Source: Gammaproteobacteria bacterium (GTDB lineage Bacteria; Pseudomonadota; Gammaproteobacteria; Ga0077536). Taken from it: a stretch of 64,000 nucleotides of DNA. Shown in pieces: positions 52,569 to 61,800 of the stretch. The stretch covers positions 1-64,000 of the forward strand of contig JACPPA010000022.1 of NCBI GenBank assembly GCA_016191285.1, written 5' to 3'. The notes beneath the pieces were generated by a model. That model was not told the DNA's origin, did no database searches, and saw only the letters and a list, made by a program, of their open reading frames with translations. A program made the translations under genes and the position numbers. Within the stretch, counting starts at the first letter, position 1, and every line of letters starts with the position of its first letter.

Positions 52569-53165
52569 ATGGTGGAAGCTTTAGTGGTGGCGGTTGGCGT
52601 TTTGTCAGTACTCGTCGTGTGCTTGATCGCCGCCGTGTTTGCGCTCGCGCGCCAGGTTGGTATTTTGTATGAACGAATTGCGCCGGTCGGCGCGTTGACC
52701 ATGGATGCCGGACCGAAAGTCGGTGAACTCGCGCCGCTGTTTACCCTATCCGATCTAAGCGGGCAGACCGTTGAACTAGGTCGCGCGGCGGCCGCGAGCA
52801 CCTTGTTGTTCTTTCTGTCGCCAACCTGTCCCGTGTGCAAGAAATTATTGCCAGTCTTGAAATCGACCGCCCATAGCGAGCGAAGTTGGCTCCGGCTGGT
52901 ATTCGCGAGCGACGGCGACCTGGCGGAGCAAACGCTTTTTTATCGCAGCGCGAAGCTTCAGGACTTCCCTTACGTCGTGTCGAGCGAACTCGGCCTGGCA
53001 TTCAAGGTCAGTCGTTTGCCGTATGCCATTCTGATGGACGAGGCGGGACGGATTCGAAGCAAGGGGCTGGTCAATTCGCGCGAACAGATCGAAAGCTTGT
53101 TCAACGCCAAGGAGCTCGGGGTGGCGACAGTCCAGGAGTTTTTAGGCGCCGCCCAGAACGCATAA
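52569..53165 (+). CDS. mauD: MauD, membrane-anchored thioredoxin-like protein
   Basis: MauD is a thioredoxin-like protein required for disulfide formation in the six-disulfide light chain. The 198-residue protein has an N-terminal membrane anchor (about 4-27) and a periplasmic thioredoxin domain with CPVC at 87-90 (SPTCPVCKKLLPVLK). The cis-Pro loop is VSRLPYAILMDEAG. It is 2 nt after mauE. Its place between mauE and mauA matches the classic mauBEDA order. Confidence 0.93.
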   Translation: MVEALVVAVGVLSVLVVCLIAAVFALARQVGILYERIAPVGALTMDAGPKVGELAPLFTLSDLSGQTVELGRAAAASTLLFFLSPTCPVCKKLLPVLKSTAHSERSWLRLVFASDGDLAEQTLFYRSAKLQDFPYVVSSELGLAFKVSRLPYAILMDEAGRIRSKGLVNSREQIESLFNAKELGVATVQEFLGAAQNA

Positions 53166-53222
53166 TCGGAACGTATAACACGTACGCCGTCACGGCGATG
53201 ATGATTTGGTAGGAGAATGGCT

Positions 53223-53780
53223 ATGCAATGGTTAGATAATTATTTCGAACGCAAGACCCGCGAAGTCGCGCAACTGACCTCCCGTCGCAACGCGCTCATT
53301 ACCGTGGGCAAGGTGCTGATCGGGGCCGGCGCGCTGTTCCCGATTCTGCCGTTCGATCGCCAGCCGCTGGCTGCGCCATCAGGTCCTGGCCAGACAGGCG
53401 AACACGGCGGGCCCTCGAGCGATCCCAACGTCGACACCAGCTGCGAGTACTGGCGATATTGTGCGCTCGACGGCTTCCTCTGCACCTGTTGCGGCGGCTC
53501 GATTACCCAGTGTCCGCCGGGCGCGGAGGTCTCCAAGGTCACCTGGGTGGGGACCTGTCAGAACCCGAACGATGGGAAGAACTATCTCATCAGTTACAAC
53601 GACTGCTGTGGTGTCACTGCCTGCGGTCGTTGCCTGTGTAACTACAACCAGGGCGAACGCCCGGCCTACCGTATGGGTGTACATAACGACGTGAATTGGT
53701 GCATGGGCAATAAGGTCAATGCCTATCATTGCACGGTGGCGGTCGCGCTCGGCGTGGCGGAAGCGCGGCCACCCGCCTGA
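53223..53780 (+). CDS. mauA: Amine dehydrogenase light chain with TTQ tryptophans
   Basis: The light chain carries the tryptophan tryptophylquinone cofactor, made from two tryptophans. From the ATG at 53223 (AGGAG 7 nt upstream; an ATG at 53217 is too close) it is 185 residues. The two tryptophans are at 108 (KVTWVGTC) and 159 (DVNWCMG), spaced 51 as in known enzymes (57 and 108 of the mature protein), and the Asp residues corresponding to 32 and 76 fall at 83 and 127. About twelve cysteines suit six disulfides. A long Tat-type leader (TSRRNALITVG) is present. Deamination releases an aldehyde and ammonia in the periplasm. Confidence 0.96.
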   Translation: MQWLDNYFERKTREVAQLTSRRNALITVGKVLIGAGALFPILPFDRQPLAAPSGPGQTGEHGGPSSDPNVDTSCEYWRYCALDGFLCTCCGGSITQCPPGAEVSKVTWVGTCQNPNDGKNYLISYNDCCGVTACGRCLCNYNQGERPAYRMGVHNDVNWCMGNKVNAYHCTVAVALGVAEARPPA

Positions 53781-53797
53781 ACCGGCTCGGTCCGCGC

Positions 53798-54256
53798 GTG
53801 GCGCTAGTTTCCAAAGTACTCGCTGCCGGGTGCGCGCTCGGCGCATTATTCGGCCTTAGCCCGCCAGCGCGGGCGATGGACTATGCGCGCCAGAATTACA
53901 TTCTGCACTGCGCCGGGTGTCACCAGCTCGATGGTCGCGGCAGCGCCGCGAATGACGTGCCGACGCTACACCGCATACCCGGCTTGCTGGTGACGATCGC
54001 GCGTGGCCGCGAGTTCTTGGCGCAGGTGCCCGGGATCATTTATTCGCCGCTATCGAATGCCGAGGTCGCTGAAATCTTGAATTGGATGCTTGGCGAATAT
54101 AACAAGGACGAGCTGCCCAAAGACTTCGCACCCTATACCGCCGCCGAAGTCGGCAAATATCGCGCGATCCGGCCCCCAAGTATCATGGACGTACGCGCTG
54201 AAGTGCTGACTGAACTCGCCAAGCGCGGGATTACCGTCGACTACCAGGCGCATTAG
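53798..54256 (+). CDS. Small c-type cytochrome next to mauA
   Basis: A 152-residue monoheme cytochrome c with a signal peptide (about 4-27, VSKVLAAGCALGALFG then PPARA-MD) and heme motif CAGCH near residue 38 (HCAGCHQLDGRG). The later SPLSNAEVAEILNWML suits the Met/helix end of class I cytochromes. It may take electrons from the amine dehydrogenase, as amicyanin or cytochrome does elsewhere. The start is uncertain: the GTG at 53798 is 17 nt after mauA and is preferred, although a TTG at 53729 inside mauA keeps the frame. Only one heme is present, so it is not MauG. Confidence 0.8.
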   Translation: MALVSKVLAAGCALGALFGLSPPARAMDYARQNYILHCAGCHQLDGRGSAANDVPTLHRIPGLLVTIARGREFLAQVPGIIYSPLSNAEVAEILNWMLGEYNKDELPKDFAPYTAAEVGKYRAIRPPSIMDVRAEVLTELAKRGITVDYQAH

Positions 54257-54473
54257 CGCCTTCGACAATCTTTCGCGCTGATCGAGTGCGACACCGGCAA
54301 GCGCCGCACCGTCATGGCGCACTCACCCCGGCCGATGTCATTCACGCTGAGCTGATGAGAGAGGAGTGGCTATGGCGTTTCCCCATTCTCGGTGCGCTGG
54401 CACGCTTCTCGCTACGAACTCAATGACAAGGAGAATCGACGCTGGAGATCACTCAGCGCATTCAACTCAATAA
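54257..54473. other. Leader region with no visible gene
   Basis: I see no gene. A small open frame at 54392 runs into the riboswitch and is not credible. The promoter of the guanidine operon must lie here, but no clear -35/-10 pair is visible. Confidence 0.4.
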
Positions 54474-54566
54474 GGTCGCTAGGGTTCCGGCGCGAGGGCG
54501 TGACTGGTCCGAGAGCAACCGACCTCGCTTCGAGGTTACACGGCGGGATAAAAGCCCGGGAGATCG
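54474..54566 (+). ncRNA. Guanidine-I (ykkC subtype 1) riboswitch
   Basis: The sequence carries the guanidine-I consensus in order: CTAGGGTTCCG (54479-54489), GACTGGTCCGAGAG (54502-54515), a variable stem (ACCTCGCTTCGAGGT, 54522-54536) and ACACGGCGGGATAAAAGCCC followed by GGGAGA. I know of no other RNA class with this combination. Guanidine binding switches on guanidine export or breakdown genes. It lies 82 nt upstream of the transporter's substrate-binding gene. Downstream, a CGCGGCGCTGGCCGCG hairpin is followed by CTCTCC at 54605-54610, which can pair with the GGAGAG Shine-Dalgarno at 54637-54642, suggesting translation control. Confidence 0.95.
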
Positions 54567-54647
54567 TGGAAGCTCATCGCGCGGCGCTGGCCGCGTGAGT
54601 GTCACTCTCCTTGGTTTGTGCGTCGTAACTTTGAAGGGAGAGCATTC

Positions 54648-55733
54648 ATGCATCATTCCGCTGGATTGAGAATTCGATTTACTGCTGCGTTGCTAGTGGT
54701 CGGCGCCGCCTTGTTGGCGCACAGCGCCTATGGCGTGGCCGACGAGATCAAACCGAAATTTCGCGTCGCCTGGACGGTGTATGTCGGGTGGATGCCATGG
54801 GACTACGCCGCGCAGTCCGGCATCATGAAAAAGTGGGCGGACAAACTCGGCATCGAGGTCGAGATCGTTCAATTAAACGACTACGTCGAGTCCATCAATC
54901 AATACACCGCCGGCAAATTCGACGGCTGCGTGATGACCAACATGGACGCGTTAACCATCCCTGCCGCCGGCGGCGTTGATTCGACGGCCTTGATCGTCGG
55001 CGATTTCTCGAACGGCAATGACGGCGTAGTGCTAAAAGGCAAGGATAAGCTTGCCGATATCAAAGGACAGCGCGTCAATCTGGTCGAGCTCTCGGTGTCG
55101 CACTATCTATTAGCGCGTGCGCTGCAGAGTATTAAGGCCTCGGAGAAGGACATCAAAGTCGTCAACACCTCGGACGCCGACATCGTTGCCGCCGCCAGCG
55201 CGAGCGATACCACGGCCCTGGTGACCTGGAACCCGCAGCTCTCCGAAGTCAAGAAATTGCCGACGGCGCATGAGGTGTTTAATTCGAGTCAGATCCCGGG
55301 TGAAATTATCGATCTGATGGTGGTGAATTCGGCCAAGCTAAAAGCCAATCCCAAACTCGGTCAGGCTTTGGTCGGTGCGTGGTACGAAATCATGGAGTTA
55401 ATGTCGAGCCCGTCACCCGCCGGTGTCGCGGCGCGGACCGCGATGGCCAAGGCCTCGGGCACGGATTTAGCCGGCTTCGAATCGCAGCTCAAGACCACTC
55501 GAATGTTTTACACCCCGGCCGACGCCGTCAAATTCACGCAGAGCCCGGCGCTCGCCAACACCATGCAACAAGTCGCCGAGTTTTCCTTTATGCACGGCTT
55601 GCTCGGCGAGGGCGCGAAGAGCGCCGGGGCGGTGGGGATCGCGACCGCCTCACGCACGATCGGCGCCAGCGCGAATGTGAAGCTACGCTTCGACGATTCC
55701 TTCATGCAGCAGGCGGTGTCGGTCAAGCCGTAA
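54648..55733 (+). CDS. Guanidine/urea-operon ABC transporter substrate-binding protein
   Basis: A 361-residue periplasmic binding protein of the NitT/TauT fold, in the family usually named putative urea ABC transporter (urea-carboxylase-associated). It has a signal peptide (about 1-32) and then KFRVAWTVYVGWMPWDYAAQ, VEIVQLNDYVESINQYTAGK and FDGCVMTNMDALTIPAAGGV. The start follows GAAGGGAGAG 6 nt upstream of ATG. It is the first gene after the guanidine-I riboswitch, so the captured substrate is more likely guanidine than urea. The permease and ATPase follow. Confidence 0.9.
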   Translation: MHHSAGLRIRFTAALLVVGAALLAHSAYGVADEIKPKFRVAWTVYVGWMPWDYAAQSGIMKKWADKLGIEVEIVQLNDYVESINQYTAGKFDGCVMTNMDALTIPAAGGVDSTALIVGDFSNGNDGVVLKGKDKLADIKGQRVNLVELSVSHYLLARALQSIKASEKDIKVVNTSDADIVAAASASDTTALVTWNPQLSEVKKLPTAHEVFNSSQIPGEIIDLMVVNSAKLKANPKLGQALVGAWYEIMELMSSPSPAGVAARTAMAKASGTDLAGFESQLKTTRMFYTPADAVKFTQSPALANTMQQVAEFSFMHGLLGEGAKSAGAVGIATASRTIGASANVKLRFDDSFMQQAVSVKP

Positions 55734-55752
55734 GCCCGCGGCAGCGACGCCA

Positions 55753-56574
55753 ATGCGTAAGCTCATTAATTGGCGCCCAGCCAAGGGCGCGCTTGCCGCG
55801 CTCGGTTGCGCGCCATTTGTGCTGGTGTTGATCGCTTATATGGTGGCTTCCCAGGCGCGTCTCGAAGTGAATCCGAACGATAAAATGCTGCCGGCCTTCG
55901 CGAGTTTTAGCGCCGCCATCACGCGGGTCGCGATCGAACCTGATCGACGGACCGGCGAGCGCCTCCTATGGGTGGATACCGCGGCGAGTTTGCGGCGCCT
56001 GGGGTTGGCGATAGCGATCAGTGCGGTCATCGGTCTCACCTTGGGAATGGCGCTTGGGGCGTTGCCCATCGCTGGCGCGAGCTTGTCACCGCTAGTGGCT
56101 GGCGTGTCGTTAATTCCGCCGCTCGCTATTCTGCCGATCCTGTTTATCGTGGTGGGCCTGGGCGAACTGTCTAAGGTAGTCTTGATCTGTATCGGTATCA
56201 CGCCGGTGATCACGCGCGACATCGAACAACGCGTGCGTGAAATTCCGCGCGAACTCATCGTTAAGGCGCAGACACTTGGCGCTTCGACCTGGCAGATCAT
56301 GCTGCGCGTGGTCCTGCCGCAAGCCTTACCGCGCTTGGTGAGCGCGCTGCGCCTTGGCCTTTGCTCGGCGTGGCTATTTTTGATCGCGGCCGAGGCTATC
56401 GCCGCCGAAAGCGGTTTGGGCTATCGGATATTTTTAGTGCGTCGCTACCTCGCGATGGATGTCATTCTGCCCTATGTCCTGTGGATCACGGCCGTCGCCT
56501 ATCTCACCGATTATGTGCTCGGTTGGATTTCGCGGCGCGCGTTTCGCTGGCACTTCCTGGGGCAACTACAGTAG
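55753..56574 (+). CDS. ABC transporter permease of the guanidine operon
   Basis: The 273-residue permease has about six hydrophobic helices and the binding-protein-dependent loop QTLGASTWQIMLRVVLPQAL (EAA motif near 172-195) for contact with the ATPase. It is of the SsuC/TauC type. It lies 19 nt after the binding-protein gene and ends 1 nt before the ATPase GTG start at 56576. A GTG-started coupling to the ATPase makes one transporter operon. Confidence 0.88.
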   Translation: MRKLINWRPAKGALAALGCAPFVLVLIAYMVASQARLEVNPNDKMLPAFASFSAAITRVAIEPDRRTGERLLWVDTAASLRRLGLAIAISAVIGLTLGMALGALPIAGASLSPLVAGVSLIPPLAILPILFIVVGLGELSKVVLICIGITPVITRDIEQRVREIPRELIVKAQTLGASTWQIMLRVVLPQALPRLVSALRLGLCSAWLFLIAAEAIAAESGLGYRIFLVRRYLAMDVILPYVLWITAVAYLTDYVLGWISRRAFRWHFLGQLQ

Positions 56575-56575
56575 C

Positions 56576-57379
56576 GTGGCCTTTCTCGAACTAACCAACG
56601 TGTGGCAGGAATACCCCGATCAGGTCGTGTTGGAGCGCTTGAATCTGATGCTCGAGGCCGGCGAATTTTGTGTAGTGGTTGGCGCATCGGGTTGCGGCAA
56701 AAGTACCTTCTTGCGTTTATTGCTCGGCGAGGAGCGCCCGTCGCGCGGTCGCGTGATACTCGACGGCAAGCCCTTGCGCGATGAACCCGATGCCGCGCGT
56801 GGCGTGGTTTTTCAGCGCTATTCGGTATTCCCGCACTTAACGGCGCTCGCCAATGTGCTGGTCGCGCTGGAATTCAAACAGGCGCCACTCACGGCGCGCT
56901 TATTCGGTCGCACGCGGTACGCCGCGACAAAACGGGCGCAGGCCATGTTGGAGGCGGTGGGCTTGGGCGCCGCCGCCGCGCGTTATCCGTGCGAATTATC
57001 CGGCGGAATGCAGCAACGCCTGGCCCTGGCTCAAGCGCTTATTGCCGAACCGCGCGTGTTGCTGCTCGATGAGCCGTTCGGCGCGCTCGATCCGGGAAGC
57101 CGCGCCGACATGCATGTCTTGGTACGCGACCTGTGGCGCCGACATGGCCTTACCGTCGTCATGGTCACCCACGATCTAAAAGAAGGATTTTCGCTCGGCA
57201 CGCGTTTACTCGTGTTCGATAAGGTCAGACACGATCCACAAGCGCCTAACGCCTATGGCTCGCGCGTCACCTACGATCTCAAGTTGCGAACTAACCCCCT
57301 GACGCCGATGACGCACGCTAACCGCGCCGCGGCGTTACGCCTGGCTAGCATCGTCCCCGGGCATGCCGCGCCGGGCTAA
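56576..57379 (+). CDS. ABC transporter ATPase of the guanidine operon
   Basis: A 267-residue ATPase of the nitrate/taurine type. Walker A is GASGCGKST (about 38-46), Q loop VVFQRYSVFPHLTAL, signature LSGGMQQRLALAQAL (about 141) and Walker B VLLLDEPFGALDPGSR. The C-terminal 50 residues (FDKVRHDPQAPNAYGSRVTY) are typical of the urea-carboxylase-associated subfamily. The GTG at 56576 begins FLELTNVW and directly follows the permease; upstream frames are artefacts of overlapping sequence. It is in one operon with its permease. Confidence 0.9.
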   Translation: MAFLELTNVWQEYPDQVVLERLNLMLEAGEFCVVVGASGCGKSTFLRLLLGEERPSRGRVILDGKPLRDEPDAARGVVFQRYSVFPHLTALANVLVALEFKQAPLTARLFGRTRYAATKRAQAMLEAVGLGAAAARYPCELSGGMQQRLALAQALIAEPRVLLLDEPFGALDPGSRADMHVLVRDLWRRHGLTVVMVTHDLKEGFSLGTRLLVFDKVRHDPQAPNAYGSRVTYDLKLRTNPLTPMTHANRAAALRLASIVPGHAAPG

Positions 57380-57395
57380 GCACAGGAGTTTCGGC

Positions 57396-58145
57396 ATGTC
57401 TCCCGATCAATCACCGATTATCCGCCGAGAACGTATTCCCGGGGGCCGCGCGTGGTCGGTGATCCTGCGTCGTGGCTTCGCCCTGCGACTGACGGATATC
57501 GAGGGCGGCGCGAATTGCAGCGCGCTGTTCTTTAACGCCGCCGCGCCGCTCGAACGTTACAACCTGGCCGATACGCTGAAAGCGCAACATACGGCCCATC
57601 TCACCCGCGGCCATGTCTGCTATTCGGACATGGGCCGCATCCTCGTGTCGATCACGGAGGACACGCTGGGCTGGCACGATGCCTTGTGTGGCGTGAGTAC
57701 CGAGGCCGAAGTGCTTGCCCAATTTGGCGCTCAGCGTTATCAAGAAGCGCGGAATGCGTTTCAGCGCAGCGGCGAGACCTTGTTTTTGATCGAGCTGGGG
57801 AAATGGGGCTTGGGCGTGCGTGATCTGGTCGCGAATGTGAATTTTTTCAGCAAGGTCACGGTGGATGAAACAGGCGCTTTGCACTATCAACCGGGGCATT
57901 CGCGCGCGGGCAGCAGCGTCACCTTGCGCGCGGAAATGACTACGCTGGTGGTCTTGAACACCGCGCCGCACCCGTTGGATCCCGCAATCTCGTGGCAGCC
58001 GCGTTCAATTGACTGCGCAATCACCGCGGCGGCGGAAGTCTCTACCGAGGATCCGTGTCGGTTGTCGCGGCCAGAAAATGCACGCGGTTTTGCCACTACC
58101 GCGCTCTATCACAGTCAGTGCGATCATTTGCACGTTAAGCCTTAA
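57396..58145 (+). CDS. DUF1989 protein 1 (urea amidolyase-associated; carboxyguanidine deiminase candidate)
   Basis: The 249-residue protein is a DUF1989 member, earlier named urea amidolyase-associated protein 1. Family text is IPGGRAWSVILRRGFALRLT, NCSALFFNAAAPLERYNLAD, GLGVRDLVANVNFFSKVTVD and VVLNTAPHPLDPA. In guanidine-using bacteria the DUF1989 pair (CgdAB) deiminates carboxyguanidine to allophanate, and this gene with the next fits that role. AGGAGTTTC precedes the ATG at 57396; a longer frame from 57363 overlaps the ATPase gene. It is followed 16 nt later by the second DUF1989 gene. Confidence 0.9.
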   Translation: MSPDQSPIIRRERIPGGRAWSVILRRGFALRLTDIEGGANCSALFFNAAAPLERYNLADTLKAQHTAHLTRGHVCYSDMGRILVSITEDTLGWHDALCGVSTEAEVLAQFGAQRYQEARNAFQRSGETLFLIELGKWGLGVRDLVANVNFFSKVTVDETGALHYQPGHSRAGSSVTLRAEMTTLVVLNTAPHPLDPAISWQPRSIDCAITAAAEVSTEDPCRLSRPENARGFATTALYHSQCDHLHVKP

Positions 58146-58161
58146 GGCGGAAGGGCGAACG

Positions 58162-58803
58162 ATGGAATTGGTGACCAGTGCGCGCATCCCGACGGCGGCG
58201 GTCTTGGATGTGATCGTGCCCGCGGGCGAGCCTTGGACCACGGTATTAAAAGCCGGACAAGTTTTGCGGATTTTGGATCTCGAAGGCAATCAAGCCGTCG
58301 ACACGCTGTTCTTCAACTTCAACGATCCGCAAGAACGCTATAGCGTTACGCATACCGTGCGTGCGCAACGCGCGCTCTACCTGGGTTATGGGTCGCGGCT
58401 GATGTCGAATGCGGGCAGTGTCATGCTGACCATCGTCGCCGATACCTGTGGCCGTCACGATACGCTGGGCGGCGCCTGCGCGGCCGAGAGCAATCAAGTG
58501 CGCTATGCACTCGATAAATGGCCGATGCATAGCTGCCGGGATAATTTTCTGTTGGCCTGTGCGACGACGCCTTACGGTCTCACCAAACGCGATCTCGTCT
58601 CGAACATCAACTTTTTCATGAACGTGCCGGTCACGCCGCAAGGCGCGTTGAGTTTTGAGGATGGGATCTCGGGCGCCGGTAAATACGTCGAATTGCAGGC
58701 GGCAATGGCGGTGATCGTCCTGGTCTCCAATTGCCCGCAATTGAACAATCCGTGCAACGCCTATAACCCGACGCCAGTGCGCATGCTGGTGTGGGACGCG
58801 TGA
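58162..58803 (+). CDS. DUF1989 protein 2 (partner of carboxyguanidine deiminase)
   Basis: A 213-residue DUF1989 protein, the shorter partner (UAAP2). It shares ILDLEGNQAVDTLFFNFNDP, QERYSVTHTVRAQRALYLGY and RDLVSNINFFMNVPVTPQGA with the first protein, including VLVSNCPQLNNPCNAYNPTP near the end (Cys near 194 and 200, likely metal or catalytic). It probably forms a heteromer with the previous protein. AAGGGCGAAC precedes the ATG at 58162. An upstream frame to 58009 overlaps the first gene and is not needed. The carboxylase starts 22 nt later. Confidence 0.9.
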   Translation: MELVTSARIPTAAVLDVIVPAGEPWTTVLKAGQVLRILDLEGNQAVDTLFFNFNDPQERYSVTHTVRAQRALYLGYGSRLMSNAGSVMLTIVADTCGRHDTLGGACAAESNQVRYALDKWPMHSCRDNFLLACATTPYGLTKRDLVSNINFFMNVPVTPQGALSFEDGISGAGKYVELQAAMAVIVLVSNCPQLNNPCNAYNPTPVRMLVWDA

Positions 58804-58825
58804 ATCGTTCCACACGGGATTAGCC

Positions 58826-61800
58826 ATGTTCAAGAAAGTATTGATCGCCAATCGGGGGGCTATTGTATGTCGAATCGCGCGCACGCTGCGTAAGCTCGAC
58901 ATCGAGCCGGTGGTGGTCTACACGCAAGCTGATTCGAGTTCGCTGCATGTGTCCGAAGGCAGCGCGCCGATTTTGATCGGCGAGGGACCTGCGCTCGACT
59001 CGTATTTGAACGTCGATAAGATTATTACGGCAGCGCGCACCAGTGGCGCGGAAGCAATCCATCCGGGTTACGGATTTCTGGCCGAGAACGCGGCGTTCGC
59101 CGAGGCCTGCGGTGTAGCGGGGATCCCTTTCATCGGGCCAACACCCGAACAACTGCGCGCGTTTGGATTGAAGCATACGGCGCGCGCGCTGGCGCGAGCG
59201 GCCGGCGTACCGCTGTTACCGGGCACCGAGTTATTGGCCGATCGCGCGGCAGCGTGTAGCGCGGCGGCCGGTATTGGCTATCCCGTCATGCTAAAAAGCA
59301 CGGCCGGCGGCGGCGGAATTGGCATGCGCGTGTGTCGCGACGAAGCAGCGTTGACCGCGGCATTTGACAGTGTGCAGGCGCTGGCCCAACGCAATTTTGC
59401 CGACGGTGGTGTGTATTTGGAACGCTACATTGAACACGCCCGGCATCTTGAAGTTCAAATCTTCGGCGACGGATTAGGGCAGGTGGTGAGCCTGGGTGAG
59501 CGTGATTGTTCGCTACAGCGACGGAATCAAAAAGTGGTTGAAGAAGCGCCGGCGCCGAACCTTAATCCGAGCACCGCCGCCGCGCTGGCTCACCACGCGA
59601 TCGCGCTGGGGAAGCGCGTCGCGTATCGCTCGGCCGGCACGGTGGAGTATGTGTTCGATGCCACCACGGGTGAATTCTATTTTCTTGAAGTCAACACGCG
59701 GCTGCAGGTTGAGCATGGGGTCACCGAACTCGTCACGGGTGTCGATTTAGTCGAATGGATGGTGCGGCTTGCCGCGCAATGCTTGCCGCCGCTTACCGCG
59801 CTTACGCCACAGATTCGCGGTCACGCTGTCCAAGCACGGATCTACGCCGAGGATCCCGCGAAAAATTTCCAGCCCTCGCCGGGCCTTCTCACCGACGTGA
59901 GTTTTCCGAGCACATTGCGCTGCGATACCTGGGTGACGCGCGGGACTGAAGTCTCGCCGTTCTACGATCCCATGCTCGCCAAGATCCTGGTGCACGCAGC
60001 CGATCGAACCCAGGCGCTCGCCGAGCTTGAAGCAGCGTTGGCGGCGACTCGCATCGCAGGCACCGAGACCAATGTCGATTATTTACGCCAGGTGCTGACC
60101 GCCGGCGCCTTTGTCGCGGCGACCCACACCACGGCGACCCTCGGCCAGTTAGCGTTCCAACCGAAGACCGTCGATGTGCTGACGGCTGGCACCGACACCA
60201 CCGTTCAGGACTACCCGGGACGCGTTGGATATTGGGCAGTGGGTGTCCCGCCGTCGGGACCGATGGACGATTACGCGTTTCGGATTGGCAACGCGTTGTT
60301 GAAAAACGACGCGCGCGCCGCGGGACTTGAGATGACGATCACCGGCGCGACCTTGCGCTTTAACGTGCCGACGGTGGCCTGCCTGACCGGCGCCGCCATG
60401 GCCGCCACGCTCGACGGCGTCGCGGTGCCCTGGTGGCAGCCCTTCCCGATCGCAGTGGGCGCGCTGTTGAAGATTGACGGTCTGATCGCTGAAGGCGCGC
60501 GTGCCTATCTCACGCTTTATGGCGGGTTCCAAGTGCCGTCGTATCTAGATAGCCGCGCGACCTTTACGCTGGGCCGCTTCGGCGGTCACACCGGGCGTGC
60601 GCTGCGTGCCGGCGACGTATTGCATATCGAGCCAGTCGCGTCACCGGCCGCGTATGCATCATTACCTCGTGCAATGATTCCATCCTTCACCGGTACGCGT
60701 GAATTGCGCGTGATGTATGGGCCGCACGGCGCGCCCGATTTTTTTACCGACCATGACATCGCGGTTTTTTTCGCGACCGCGTGGGAAGTGCATTACAACT
60801 CGAGCCGTACTGGCGTGCGACTCATCGGTCCGAAACCGACCTGGGCGCGGGCCGATGGTGGCGAAGCCGGATTGCATCCATCGAATCTCCACGACAATGC
60901 GTACGCGATTGGCACTGTCGATTTCACCGGCGATATGCCAGTGATTCTGGGTCCCGATGGTCCGAGCTTGGGCGGCTTTGTGTGTCCGGCCACCGTCATC
61001 GCCGCCGATCGCTGGCGGCTAGGTCAATTGCGCGCCGGCGATAAGGTGCGGTTCGTGCCGGTCGATGACGCGACCGCGAAGTTATTAGAACTCGCGCATG
61101 AAGCGGCGGTGACGAAGTTAAAAAAAATTCCGAATGAGTGGGCGCCGACGATATTGGCAGATCCGGTGCGTCGCCGAATTGAGTCGCCACCACATCCAAT
61201 CGGGGTGGCTTACCGGCCCGCCGGCGATCAGTATTTGTTGATCGAATATGGACCCCAAGTACTCGACATCGCGCTGCGTTTCCGCGTGCAGGCGCTGCTC
61301 CGCCTGATCGAGGCACAAGACTATCGCGGCATTCTTGACCTTACGCCCGGCATTCGCTCACTGCAGATTCACTACGACCGCCGTCTGTCATTGCCGTTTC
61401 TATTGCGCGAACTCGAAGCCCTGGAACCCGAGTTGGACGCCAACCAGATTGAAACCGTGCCGAGCCGCATCGTGCATCTGCCGCTGTCGTGGGATGATCC
61501 GGCGACGCGGCTCGCGATCGAACGTTACATGCAATCGGTGCGCAACGATGCGCCCTGGTGTCCGAGCAATCTGGAGTTTATCCGGCGGATCAATGGACTC
61601 GAATCCGTTGACGACGTGCACGCCGTGGTGTTTGCCGCCAACTATTTGGTGCTCGGGATCGGTGACGTTTATTTGGGCGCGCCGGTCGCGACGCCGCTCG
61701 ACCCGCGGCATCGTCTGGTCACGACGAAATATAATCCGGCGCGCACGTGGACCCCGGAGAATGCCGTTGGCATTGGCGGTTCCTATCTGTGCATCTACGG

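Noticed and set aside
53798-54256. Cytochrome c as MauG
   Set aside because: MauG has two heme motifs and is about 350 residues. This protein has one CxxCH and about 150.
54392-54598. 68-codon frame in the mau-to-guanidine gap
   Set aside because: It runs straight through the conserved riboswitch aptamer and has no ribosome site.
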